Below are positions 34,144 to 45,904 of a stretch of DNA of 64,000 nt, one piece after another (positions within the stretch are counted from its first letter, which is position 1; each line of letters opens with the position of its first letter). The DNA comes from Brachyhypopomus gauderio. Its lineage: Eukaryota > Chordata > Actinopteri > Gymnotiformes > Hypopomidae. The position numbers were made by a program, and so were the translations under genes. The notes below the pieces were generated by a model. That model did not search any database and was not told the origin of the DNA. It saw nothing but the letters and a program-made list of their open reading frames with translations. The DNA is taken from contig NC_135214.1 of assembly GCF_052324685.1 (NCBI RefSeq), forward strand, positions 3,177,049-3,241,048, given 5' to 3'.

Positions 34144-34560
34144 GTGATGGCGCAGTCACCTGAGGAGATCAGGCATCTTCAACATTCCCAGGTATATACC
34201 CAAACTTTTCATTTGTTTACAAAGTATTTACAAGCTGATCTAGAACATTTTGTCAGAACAAAGGCAGAAATGCAACCTCTCACCAAACCTTACCCGCAGC
34301 CTGCTTATTTAGAAAGCAGCATAAACTTAAAAAAAGCTCATCTATATATAGAAATGTGGATATATGAAGCAAAAGCGGACCACCTGCTGCAGCTCAAAGG
34401 GAAGCGAAGTTCTGTGTGTTTGTGGTTAAGATGCCATGGTTTAGAACCCTTTAACGCTGGCAAAATAGGCCAGCCAGGGGAAGCTGACAGAGCTGGCTCT
34501 GGGCTCGAGTGGAACACCTACACACCTTCACATCCGCCTGCACCCTGGCCTCCTGGATGA
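34144..34560 (+). other. unexplained 138-codon open frame, coding status doubtful
   Basis: Longest plus-strand frame in the 31.3-64 kb region that is not clearly driven by repeats or high GC. It opens M-M-A-Q-S-P-E-E-I-R-H-L-Q-H and ends in a proline-rich TPSHPPAPWPPG. I recognise no family. There is no CpG promoter, no obvious polyA signal just downstream and no splice-bounded exon. It could be chance, a retroposed fragment or a species-specific transcript. Confidence 0.12.
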
Positions 34561-34953
34561 CTTCATGGCGTGTGGTAAAAAATTCATAGTAGTGTCAGAG
34601 TGCTCTCTCCCTCTCATGTCTTGCATATCAAAACTGCAGGTGCTTTTGCAATATAATGGTTCTAAGAAATCATTCAGAGTGTGAATAATACATCAAAAAT
34701 GCAACGTGTGGTCCGGAATTCTTTGAATTATTTTTTCTTGGAATTCTTGACTAACGTCTTATCATATAGTTTCATATAGAACCTTTCATCCATGGATTGC
34801 ATGTAATTATAGCTACATAAATAGTTTATATTAAAGGTAGCCTAAGTTGACTTTCTAACTCAGTCTAAAGACCTTTGACTGCCTGTTTTACTATGCTTAT
34901 TAAAATGGGTATTTTTGAAAAGAGAAATGAGCCAAGCAATGTGACAAAAAATA

Positions 34954-34959
34954 TTTATT
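34954..34959 (-). terminator. candidate polyA signal for gpr183-like gene
   Basis: AATAAA on the minus strand, about 940 nt downstream of the gpr183-like stop. Plausible 3' UTR length, but unverified. Confidence 0.25.
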
Positions 34960-35898
34960 TACTTGAACTATCGCATGGTTAAAATGAGCTTGATAAAACG
35001 TCAGCAGACCCGGTACACCTGAACTCCAAGAGCATCTAAGATGCAACAAATCTCAGTCCTGTCATTTGACCGCTGAGCTAGTACCGTTCTTGTTGTGATT
35101 TCAGCACCTTAAATACAAGTCGTACCGCAAAGCTACACAGCAACCATCAAGAATAAAACAACGAAACAGAAAATGAAAACGTTTCTTAAAAAAGTCTGAA
35201 TACAGAAACCAGAGTGGAACTACGTCTCCACGTCAAATAGTCATAAGCTTGTACCTGACAAAGCTACAACATGCTAATGTTTTAATGGGAGTTTTAAGAT
35301 GTGTGTCACAAATTCTTGAGAAGAGAGAAAAGATTTGGTGTTTGATGTGGCTTTGCTGAAATGTCAAAAAAGTGAATCAATTTACTAAAACGTCATTGAG
35401 ATATTTTGTCCTGTGCAGACATCTACATAGTTAACATAGTTTAGCTGGCAGTTGTTATAACAGCGCTGTGAACTCGGGTGTACTCCGGTGTTATTTTGAA
35501 TAAAAATGCTTCCTCCAGTTTTTAAATTTAATTTTAGATTGTAAAGCTCACAAAGTTCTAGTCTAGAGACACTGCTTAACACCTAAACAGAGTCCCTGCA
35601 AGAGAAGTCAGTGTTGTTTTGATCAGTTCACCGAGCTCAGCACCAGCGTCTCGATTTTCAGTAGTTCTTGATAAAAAAGTGTGCAAGTTCTTATGAAATG
35701 CAGAAGGACGTATATTGTGCTATTTACTCATTATAGCACAATCCAGGATTTTATGACTGAATCATTGCAAGAACATATCAAAAGGAAGCTTAAAACAGAC
35801 TCATTGACAGTGTACACATTAAATTGGACTAAGGCATGAACCATCTATGGAAATCAGTAGACCCCAGTTTAGACCCCATTGCTAAACCAGGTCGACGC

Positions 35899-36933
35899 TC
35901 AGGTGTTACTGCTGCTGTTCTCTGGAATGCTTTTGGAGGACAGCAACGTGGGCATGTAACCCTTGAACAGACTCATCACTCTCTGCTTGTACGTCTTAAT
36001 GGCGAAAAAGTAGATGACAGGATCCAAGCAGCAGTTGAAGTTCATCATGGACACAGTGACTTGCAGAGACATCTTGAAGGCTTTCTTCTCCTCGCAGGAA
36101 GGCTCGAGGAGAAGACGCCTGACCATGAACTGCATGATGTTCACGTGGTAGGGTCCGAAGCACAGCATGAAACTCAGCAGAATGAGTAAGATCATGTTCT
36201 TGGCTCTGTGGCTTTTCCCTGACCTGGAGGTCACGGGGTTGTCCTTAGCCATCCTAGAAAGCTTGCAGTGGATCCGACTGTAGCAGCCCAGGATCAGGAC
36301 CAGCGGCGCCCAGAATCCAACCACACAGGCAAACAGGAGCGCGTACGACACCTGGGGAGAATCAACCAAGTTCGAGTACTCCATGCATGTTCGCTGGCCC
36401 TCAAACTCCTTCACCAGGCTTCTGAAGAGCAGCGGCGACGTCTCCAAGATGATGACCACCCAGACCAGGACGCAGACGCATCGCACCACCCTCATGTTCC
36501 TCAGTTTCTGGCACCTGTGTGGGTGCACCATGGCCAGGTAGCGGTCGACGCTGATGCAGGACATGAAAGCGATGCCGCTGTAGGTGTTTGAGTAGAAGAC
36601 CATGGCGGTCAGGCCGCAGAGAAGGTCTCCGAAGGGCCAGTCAAACCCACGGATGTAGTAAGTGATTCTGCTAGGCAGGGCGAGCGTGAAGAGGGTGTCT
36701 GAGATAGCCAGGTTGATCAGGTACAGAGAGGTGGAGTTGAACTTCTTCTTCCTCTGCCAGGAGAGGTAGAGGACCAGGCTGTTGCCCGAGATGCTGATGA
36801 CAAGCACAATAGCGTAGAAGACGGGGAAGAGGATCCGAGCCGCCTCTTTGTAGATGAACACATCACAGCTCTTGTTGGGGGCACTTTCATTTGATGTCAC
36901 ATAAGAAGACACTGAAGGAGCTTGACTGGCCAT
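35899..36933 (-). CDS. gpr183-like: GPR183-like receptor, second paralog
   Basis: The 344-residue class A GPCR is closest to GPR183/EBI2 and is a diverged tandem relative of the gene at 23024-24145. Shared marks are KFNSTSLYLINLAISD in TM2, GFDWPFGD in loop 1, C106 pairing with C183, VDRY (D130-R131-Y132), TCMEYSN in loop 2, CFGPYH in TM6 and LDPVIYFFAIKTYK in TM7/helix 8. Sequons are at N15 and N20. Residues matching the human oxysterol contacts remain: R89, Y114, Y118 and Y262. It keeps DRY where the other copy has DRF, and its tail is shorter. The start is the ATG at 36931-36933 (AAAATGGCC), six bases after a strong acceptor; the frame to 36948 starts in the intron. Likely Gi-coupled at the cell surface. 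Ligand and cell type are inferred only from the paralog. Confidence 0.9.
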   Translation of the reverse strand: MASQAPSVSSYVTSNESAPNKSCDVFIYKEAARILFPVFYAIVLVISISGNSLVLYLSWQRKKKFNSTSLYLINLAISDTLFTLALPSRITYYIRGFDWPFGDLLCGLTAMVFYSNTYSGIAFMSCISVDRYLAMVHPHRCQKLRNMRVVRCVCVLVWVVIILETSPLLFRSLVKEFEGQRTCMEYSNLVDSPQVSYALLFACVVGFWAPLVLILGCYSRIHCKLSRMAKDNPVTSRSGKSHRAKNMILLILLSFMLCFGPYHVNIMQFMVRRLLLEPSCEEKKAFKMSLQVTVSMMNFNCCLDPVIYFFAIKTYKQRVMSLFKGYMPTLLSSKSIPENSSSNT

Positions 36934-36939
36934 TTTTTT

Positions 36940-37478
36940 CTGGAACAAACAAATAAATAAATAATAATGTTAAAAAACCATAAATGCCATTCATGAAAGT
37001 GTATTAATCAATCAATCAATCAATCAAAGTTTATTTGTATAGCGCTTTTAACAACTCAAGTTGTCGCAAAGCAGCTTTACAGGGTTTACAAGGTTAACAA
37101 TACTATGGGTCCAGAACCCTAATGAGCAAGCCAAAGGCGACAGTGGCGAGGAAAAACTCCCTATGATGGTGGGGAATAGGAAGAAACCTCGGGAGAACCA
37201 AGACTCAAAAGGGAACCCATCCTCCATTGGGCGGCCCGTTAACACACAAATACACAAGTCACACATAATTCACACAATCAGACTATCAGACTATTAGTCA
37301 GAAACTGAAGGAAATAATCTCAGATTCATTTTGAGAACGATAATTAAACATGAAACAGTAACACTGTTAACACCTATGGGACACGACAATTATCTGTATC
37401 AATTACCAATATTCCCAAGCAACCAATCATAGATGAGAGAAAGAAAGAAAAATAAAAAATCCTCTTCAAATTACTTAC
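36940..37478 (-). other. gpr183-like: predicted 5' UTR intron of gpr183-like
   Basis: Acceptor tttatttgtttgttccag ends at 36940. A donor GTAAGT lies at 37478-37473 on the minus strand after exon bases ...attacct. The 539-nt intron contains the dispersed fish repeat at 37005-37240. Inferred from splice motifs. Confidence 0.5.
37005..37240 (+). repeat. dispersed teleost repeat (SINE-like), preceded by (AATC)n
   Basis: Starts with five AATC units and then tttatttgtatagcgctttt, followed by aaagcagctttacagg, gccaaaggcgacagtggcgagg, aactccctatgatg and gaacccatcctccattgggcgg. I recognise this as a very abundant fish genomic repeat but cannot name the family with certainty. A diverged relative lies at 21675-21905. 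It is inserted in the predicted 5' UTR intron of the gpr183-like gene. Confidence 0.75.
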
Positions 37479-37600
37479 AGGTAATTCAGCAAAGTGATGG
37501 ATCCCTCAGAGCTTCAGCAGATGGTCCTCTCTCTGCAAGAAGGTAGTGAAGAGTACGTGAACTTCACTGGCGAGACGCTTTCTTGAGCGTGGCCTCTACA
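37479..37600 (-). other. gpr183-like: predicted non-coding exon 1 of gpr183-like
   Basis: Sequence upstream of the donor at 37478. No TATA box is obvious, so the 5' end is arbitrary. A purine-rich GAGAAAGAAGAG motif (about 37648-37637) on the minus strand could be a PU.1/IRF-type site, but this is weak. Confidence 0.25.
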
Positions 37601-37649
37601 GACCACCCCCACTTCACTCACCAGGACCGTGCAGCTCTTCTTTCTCATA

Positions 37650-39000
37650 CTTGTCAACGCTACAGATTACACCACGTTCCGGTTTGAATCGGCTTTGCGC
37701 TATCAATCATCGACACTTAGTCACAGAAAGTCCAGGTTAAGTCTCAGATCTTAGTTTCAAATGTAGATCTGATTGTGGTCATTAGCTGGAACTATTTACA
37801 TTGTCTTGACCATGTGCGTCTTGCTTTACAATTTAAATTAGTGAATAATTGATTTCACCCATTTTATGAGAGTTTCATATTATTTGTCATGTGAAAACCA
37901 CAGACATCTGGCGCTAAAGCAGTGACCTATTTAGACTAAGGATATTGAGGTAAAGGTGCATGCTTGAAAAAAAATAACACACCAAAGGGTTTACCGCAAT
38001 AGATACAGAGTACAAAAAAACATTTCATAATAATGCAATTAAAAAACAAAGCTTTACAGTTGGAAACATTGCACACAAGTGGGCTATGTGGAGTTTGCAT
38101 GTGGACAAACCTGCTTGTACTCGGGAGAAAATGACTCACAAAATGACTGAAAATATTCTGTTTCAGAATAGAATCATTTGCTAGACTCTCAGATTGGTAT
38201 GTTCGGAAAAAATAAACCACATTAGATTAGATCAAGGCCACGTGTAACCAACACCATCGCACCTCAGAGATTTCAATTTCCATTTGTGTGATAATATTTA
38301 CTGGCAATAGACAGAATATGTTTTATGACAATTTAATTAATATTATGCTAAACACAATTATTCTTGTTACAAAATCCACTATAATCACCACTATACATTT
38401 AAGAAGGAAGTGGTTATTTCACAGTCTCCACAGAATGATGGATAAGACTGCTAGTCATGACAGCAGAAATGTCTACCTCTAGTGGTCGGGAAACGATATT
38501 GCACAATAGAAGAAAAAATTAATAATGGGCCTGTGCGTATACTGGTCGACTACATTGTTTTTCACTGTAGCTAAATGAAGCAGATAGCTCTAATAGCAGA
38601 GAAAGGTCACAAATCATCACATGTATCTTGCAGTTATGACGAGAAGGACTCCGGTCATGCCACGTGGGCATGTAGGCAGTGTCACCTGCAGGTTAAGACC
38701 CGCAGATCTACACTAGATTTCACGCTCCATTAATCTACAGCCCAGAGTTAAATAATCATCGCACTGCAAAACGAAACGACATCGCTATTTTGCTCCCACA
38801 GTAGGGGCGATCTGCAGCTCTCCACCAAACTGGAGACCTCAACACTGGATATTTGATTGTTTGTGTAACTAATCTGGACACTTAGTGGCCCAAATCTCCC
38901 AAATGCGTGGAGTGAAAACGGCAAAAGAACACAGGGTTAACCCTGCTGACGTCCTGAAGCTAACAAAGAACAGGAGAAGTTGGAAAAACTGAAAAAAGAA
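37650..39000. other. intergenic, no gene recognised
   Basis: AT-rich with no repeat arrays and no supportable exon. Confidence 0.5.
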
Positions 39001-39420
39001 AGCCAGCCGTGCTCACGGCGTCTCCCCGCTGTATAAAACACTGGAGTTGTGAGCAGAGATGTTGTCAGCGTGATTTAATTCACCTTTCTGTATCACCTCG
39101 GCTCAGATCACGCCACCGTGTGCAGAAAGTTACAGGACACGTGAGCGAAGTTGCGTGTCTGCATGTGCGCTCGCGCCGCCGCGTGTCTGAACGTGCGCTC
39201 GCGCCGTCGACGTCTCCGTGACATAAAAGGTTTTCAGATATTGAAAGTGACGACCCAGCGTGAGATGTTCATGAAAGTCACTTCTCGGAGATCTGACCTT
39301 TTTCTGTGTATTCGGGAGGGGAGGGGAGTCGGTGAGAATGATTTGGAGGGAATTATACATGATAAGACGCTGCTGCAAACGCTTCAAACATCCTGCGAGG
39401 TAAAATCTTCTTTGTGAGAG
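39001..39420. other. CpG-enriched patch with a 28-bp tandem duplication
   Basis: Two tandem copies of gcgtgtctg(c/a)a(t/c)gtgcgctcgcgccg (39153-39180 and 39181-39208), surrounded by CpG-rich DNA in an otherwise AT-rich neighbourhood. It could be a small unmethylated regulatory patch. No exon could be tied to it. Confidence 0.4.
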
Positions 39421-41750
39421 TTCACGCCACATCCCTCCACAAGTGCAACTGCTTCTGCCTAGAAAGTACTGAAACTATATTAGGTTTTGATTGTGACTAG
39501 GTTATATTTACTCATTATTAAATCAAGAGTCATTAGAAATGTAAAATAAATAATCAGAAATCACGCCAAGCCTTTTTTTTTAAACCAAATACCTAAGTTC
39601 ACCCACGTTAGATCTCATGAACCAAATATTTTTGTCTGAGGTTTGGTGGGAAGGTTCATGTTATCTAGTCAATCACAAGTCATGTCTGCTGTTTATGCTA
39701 TGGCAGTTATAGAGGTATAAGAAACGACATCAGGGTATTTATAATGGATATCTTTCTGTGTATATTGTTTAAAATTAAATATATCGATTCTGTTGGCTGC
39801 TTATCTTCATTAAAGTACATAAGGTCTTTTGCATTATTTAGTCCAAGAGTTATTTTACATATTTTGCTGCTCAGTCATCCACACAGGGGTCCAACACCTA
39901 AGATACAGATCACAGTAATTATTCATACAATGGAAAATGCCATGCCAAATGTCAAATATACCTTACTAACTGTGGCCATTTTATTCTGCATGTTACAGAT
40001 ACCACTTTGTTCTGTTTCAAAATTATGCATGGAACAACATTAAAGAAAAAGACCGCACATGTCTAATTATGATTAATACCACATGACTGATTGCTACATA
40101 TCAATAAACCTTTGTCAGTATCCATACGCCTTTTCATCAAATAAAATATTTGTTCCAGCTGTAGCCACTAGGGGGAACTTCTTATTGAAAAACACAAGAG
40201 GGAAAATCGTGGATGGTTCCTTGTGGAGTGAGAATGCGAAGATATAACAGATGAAATTAAACGACGACTTTTCATCTCATCTACTCTTCTGTTTGCTGTT
40301 TGGTAATGATGAAAAAACAAAGCAAAACAAAACAATATTTCCCGTTTCTACTTTTCAGCTATAGCCAGCACTAGGTTCCTGCATTGCTTTCTTCATTTAA
40401 ATTTACAAAGACATATAGTTTTGGCTTAAATCTATGTACAAAGACACTGCATATGCCACTGTATGCACAGAATATACTTATCTTTTTACATACATTTAAT
40501 AGAAAATATATAACTTTTTTGCCTTGTTAAGCATCTATGCCCTTGCTCCAACCCAAATACAAATGTAAAATGTAAAATACAAGTACATTTTCTTTATAAA
40601 ATTTTCACTTCTGATTGTATTTTATGCTGGCTAAGAAAGTCATGAAAATTGCGGTGTCCTACAATTTGCCACAGGTATCAAGAAATCAAGGATAAATCCC
40701 TCCTTTATTTTGTGCACATTAACAAAGGACAAACTGGTGTGTAGTCTCGTCCCCACATATCCACACCGGACACGTAAAGGACGAAGCTCATTATGGCAAC
40801 TGTTCATCAACTTGTACACGTTTAAGGAAAGCAAGAGTGACTCATACACCATGTCGCGTTCTCGTTCTCTGCAGGAACTGATAAGGTCACGCGGGTTAGT
40901 GAGGGTAAGCTGTGAACAACAGCACATAAGCGATAACGCTGTGTTTGGTTCATGCCTGAGTAGGTCATATGTCTCAGACAGCAGTCAGACGGTAGTAAGA
41001 ATCTGTTCTTATACTTTCATTTGTTGCATGATGAAATCATTTTGAATATTCAAAGGCTGGTGATATAAACCAGGGAAGAGCAGGTGTCTAAAGAAGTTAC
41101 CTGAAATTACATTGTTTTGACAATAATCAATTTTTTTTTAATCTAAATTGCACATCATACTGATACTTCAACAGAAGACATCACAAGATTACGATTGCTC
41201 ATCCACTCCCACATATCTAACCCCCACCTGCCTCTTCCTGCCCCTGAGATGACCTGTCTCAAATCTATTTTAAACAGAATGTGGAAAGAGGAGGAAGGAG
41301 GAGATGAAATGGCGAAACAGTGAGCAGACTTCTACCATCCTTCAGAGCCCAGGTGACAGGGTCGCCTTCAGAACGCTCCAGCTGGGGCAGATGGGGCAGA
41401 TGGAGTCCTCTGGGGTATAACAGCCAGTCTTGTTGACGATTCACAGTGATCACAGTGTTTCTGAGTGTACTGCTGTTGTACTTCTTGAGAAAGCAATATT
41501 GCAATATTTTGTACCTAATCATAAAAAAATTATAAATCACTGTAATAAAAAAATATTATAACACAATAGAACTAATATACTAATATGTATATAAAACACA
41601 TTATTTTACTTTTGGTACTTGAGTACATTTGAAAGCAAACACCTTTTACAGTTTTTCTAAACGACTTTTTGATCACTAAGATGCAATAGAATAGAATACA
41701 GCACAATACGTTCTAGGCTACTATGTTCATGCATGTGTGCATGTTTGCAT
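39421..41750. other. intergenic, no gene recognised
   Basis: AT-rich DNA. A tctagttt-type and (cta)gggggaac motif near 40168 resembles SINE debris. No supportable gene. Confidence 0.5.
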
Positions 41751-41756
41751 ATGTTT

Positions 41757-42070
41757 GTGTGTGTGTGTGTGTGTGTGTTTGTGTGTGTACATACAGCTCC
41801 ACAAACACACTCCAGACACTGTGGTTCCGTGGGCTGGTAGTGTTGCAGTGCTATAGGTTGACAGCGTCTGCCAGGCCTGGCTCTGGGCCGTGGAAGGAGT
41901 TAAAGCAGGTCTGGATTCTCAATTGCACCCAGCGGGAGGGCAGCTATTCAGCTCCCAGGGCCCTCAAGCCAGTTGGCTTCACACAGATGAGCCATGCCCC
42001 GTCTGTCTGCCACGAGGTGTGTGTGTGTGTGTGTGTGCACGCATGTGTGAGACAGAGAAAGAGAAAAAGA
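41757..42070. repeat. two (GT)n tracts and a GA-rich tract
   Basis: (GT)n at 41757-41788 and 42018-42040, then gagaaagagaaaaagagaaag at 42053-42075. They drive the open frames seen here, and no protein is supported. Confidence 0.8.
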
Positions 42071-42199
42071 GAAAGACTGAAAGGAAACAGGAAGTATTTC
42101 TGTGAATTTCTGCCAGCTAATGATGTCTGTTGTTATATATGGGACTGCAAACAATATTTATATTTCATCACAGATAAAAGGACACATTAGCTGGGGCCT

Positions 42200-44030
42200 G
42201 TGATTTATGTCCTTTGCCACAGTTATACCTCTTTCTTTCTAACATGTGAGACAGATACTATAACTAAATGCCTTCTTGAATTGCTGATGACTTCACACTT
42301 TACTACGTGTCAGAAGCGTGACTGTCCGTGTTTATTTTTTCTCCGTCCTCAAATTCTGTCAGCGACAACTGTTCTCCGAATATCATCTACTTTCACAGTA
42401 CGATTAAAACGTCATTATGAAGAACTGAGACTATATGTAGAAATTAACATATGAAGTAATTAAACTGTGTTCTGTACATATGAACTACTTCATATATATT
42501 GTGAAGACTGTCACTATTGGACAAAATAATACAGATTAGTACCATTTTCAAAAACAAGTATTTTTTATTCCTTTGGTTTGGTAACAGCTCGTTATGGTTA
42601 GCTATTGTCATCAAAACATCATTATAGTTGCTCCTCAGAGTTCTTTTCTAGAGTAAATGCATGATGCATGTATGATTATATGATACACACAGAGTATGCA
42701 TGTGTCCATTACTGCATTGTACCTGTTAGACTTGTACAAGAATCTCATACAAACTCGAAAGAAATTTAAATATTGTTCTATTTTGAGTTGCCAGAGTTAA
42801 GGGATAAGTAGTGAAGAGGTCTTTTGTAATTGTACAGCTGTACAGCGTTCATAAACCTCACTGACATTAGCTAGTTTTGCATTTCTTTGCAATGAAGATA
42901 TTTTGCTTTAGTCCTCAGCAAAGCCAGGAGCAAAACTAACTGATTAGGCCCATAAAACCAAGATAATGAAGGAGGATCTACATAAATAATGTTCTACAGA
43001 TCAGTTTGCACTTCAGGGATTCACTTTTAGACCCAAACCCCAACCACCAGACACAATAACTCAGCCTCAGCAGTTATTGTGTTTTGGGTTCTGCCTTCTA
43101 CACCACAGTGTGTTAACGTCCTGAACAAAGCTTGCGGTCGGTACACCTGCGTCATGTTCACACTCAGAGATGGCGCTCTGTTCTTTGGCCTATGCCTGTG
43201 CCTATTGCTGGTTTTCAGGTCATCTGAGCAAGAGCCCGTATTGTGGATGTCATTCTGGCTGTGTTCATATTGTTTCCTTAGCAGAACGTGGACTAATTAT
43301 CCTAAGGGCTCCTTACTGGCTAACGGAGTGACAGTTGGCGTCATTGGAGTGACCAGTTCGCTCCTGGGCCCCCGCTTCAGCCGCTTGATGTATATTAACT
43401 GTAATTGGTGCCACAGCCACGGTGTGTTTAGTAAACCTTCATGCCGTTTTCCACGAGGGTGCACGGCAGGAATTTGGAGTGGACGCTGGGTCTGGACGTG
43501 TCTCTTGTGAGATTGTCCAACACAGAGTGCAAGGACTGGCCGAAATCGACAAGCAACAGCAAGAATCAAAACTACATGAGAGGAGAGCTTACAAGACAAT
43601 AAAAAAAAAAGATTCTAAAGAAAGGGGTCTGATCCGCTTACAGCATTATCCTAGAAATTATAGGAGTGAGTCTTATCCTAATTCGAACTTCACACATAGC
43701 TTCATTGGCAGACTTAATTCAGATAATGTGTATAATCTCTCTTTAGCTTTAGATTAATATTATGTATGAGGTGTTAAGGTCGAGTATGTAACATATGCTC
43801 TGAGGTTTCTTAGTGTATTTCCTGCGTCGCCTATAGGCTGCTTGAACGTGAGGAACCGCGGTGATGTCAAACCTCTTGTAGGGTTAAGGACTTCCAAGGA
43901 CTCCGTCAGGTTACGTAGCTGCCAGATTCTACAAGTGCACGCCTGTTGGAAATGTGTGGTGACAGCGAGGTGCTCATTAAGCCCAATCAAAGTCAGTGGG
44001 GAAGGGGGGGTTACAACTGGACAACTTAAG
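42200..44030. other. intergenic, no gene recognised
   Basis: No recognisable exon. A 143-codon plus frame at 43079-43510 has no family resemblance and no splice context. Confidence 0.5.
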
Positions 44031-44036
44031 GCTTCT

Positions 44037-44320
44037 CCGATAAGCCGGCCTCTCCTTGCGGTCCCTGCGCGCCGGTTCGGCAGGTCAGCGACGGGAAAGG
44101 CCCTTGCTCTGCGGGCCGTGTTAGTGATATGTATTTCAACCTTCCGCGCCACCAGACACGCAGCATCGTGGCCCCGGAGAATCGCGCGTCGGGAGAACTA
44201 GCGTCTCGCGCATACGTTACGGCACGTGACTCATTTGCTTAAGCTCTCGCGTGCAATGGCTCAACTCCAGATCCTCACGTCACGTGCGTCGATCTGTTTT
44301 TGGGTTTATATATGTCAGAG
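44037..44320 (+). promoter_or_regulatory. CpG-rich candidate promoter with two CACGTG boxes and a TATA box
   Basis: A CpG-dense block (44037-44290, with gcgcgcc, ttccgcgcc and gaatcgcgcgtcggg) stands out in AT-rich DNA. It contains CACGTG at 44223-44228 (in gcacgtgactca) and at 44281-44286 (in cgtcacgtgcg), then TTTATATAT at 44305-44313. The order resembles a plus-strand core promoter that would start near 44335. No open first exon was recognised, so the transcript, if any, is unknown. Confidence 0.35.
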
Positions 44321-45671
44321 ATGTGGATGATGAGTAAAATCAAAATACCTGAATACTTTTGAGACCTGTGCTGTTAGAACACAGACACATGAAGTTCATT
44401 TGTAAACTGCGGCGTATACAGATAGATTGTAGGCTGTCTGAACACACCTTAAGGCTCTTGTTAACTAAGAGTTTCATTAGCCTAATGGTGCAAACAGCAT
44501 GAAAGATGTATTGGGCATAATGCACATTTATTAATAATAGAAATAAAGAAACACCTATATAAATGAATAAATTAATGGGGAATGGAGAATGAATACTGTC
44601 TATACTTAAATCATTCTGCATAATCACAGATGTTGACTGTTTAGAGGCTCAGTGAAGTCGATTTGTCCAGCAGAAGATAAATATGCCGCTATATTAACCC
44701 CCATCTGCTAAACTGCTAAACTTTCCTCAGGGGCAAATTGCTGCGGGCTGGTGTCCATTTTTAACACCTTGTCACAATTCCACTCCTGTAGAACAGCCCT
44801 CAGTGACAAAATGAAAAACAAATGTTCCACTGACACCATCCTCATGCCTACAGAGGGAGGATATTTATATCAAATAGGTGCGAATGTAATTGCTTCTTTA
44901 TATGGCTCTTCAGGTGTGCCATGGGGAATGAGCAAAGTTGCCTTCTTGGACACATTAAAGTGTTAATTATGTGATTTTCCATGAGCTGATGGATGGATAC
45001 AAAGTTGCCGACTTTAGGGATGGTGTGAATTGATCTTGGTTGGCCTTGAGGAGATTAGAGGCCATCTGTTGATCACATGACAGAAATATCAGGCTTCGTT
45101 CCTTCAGTACACAGATTCTTATGCTCAATTGTTAATTTCAAAATAATGGCACTAGCTTTAGAGTACACATGATGGCAAGGCAAAGACATGTTATGTTATG
45201 AATCAAATAGATTATTTACTATTAGTTAAAACCATTATTGGCTAATTACTTTATATAATAAATGGCTTGACAGATCTTCTTTGACTTATTTGGTCTAATA
45301 TCAGATTAGACCGGTTCTTCTTGCTATTATCTGTTTTTGTGTGGTCATTTTTTAAGGTAAATACATTTCCATTTTTATTATCTTTGCACATTCTCTTTGT
45401 TTGATGATGGCTGTATAAATATCCAGTCACAGGTTTAAAGAAAAGATTCAAGACGCTTCGAAAAATGTATTAATAAGCAGACAATTACGTCAGTCGTTTT
45501 GCTGTCAGTGTTTTCGTGTTTTCAAAATTCACGGGTCACTGGAGTGGCATGTGGTGCGTGTCCCCAGTGCAAGTCGTGTCCTTACTAACTAGCCAGTTGT
45601 GACCACTGTGTGAAGCCGTGCTTATGGCAAGCCGATTTCATAATGTTGACCATGTAAGTGACAAGGATGAC

Positions 45672-45699
45672 GGGGGGGGGGGGGGGGGGGGGGGGGGGG
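45672..45699. repeat. poly-G tract (28 G)
   Basis: Uninterrupted G run, the longest G run in the window. Assembly length is uncertain. Confidence 0.95.
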
Positions 45700-45832
45700 T
45701 GCTTATGCAGAACAGAACATGAATAATGCATGAGGTTCTATCAGTTCAGAGATCACATGAGCATGGTACATACCGAAATAAGGTGGCATATTGTCCTTGT
45801 CTATTTGATGAGGTGGAAAGGTTAGAAGAATC

Positions 45833-45900
<68 letters not shown>
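45833..45900. repeat. (GA)n microsatellite
   Basis: About 33 uninterrupted AG/GA units. Confidence 0.95.

Positions 45901-45904
<4 letters not shown>

Noticed and set aside
35836..36591. Plus-strand frames of 117 and 107 codons over gpr183-like
   Set aside because: Antisense shadows of the receptor gene.
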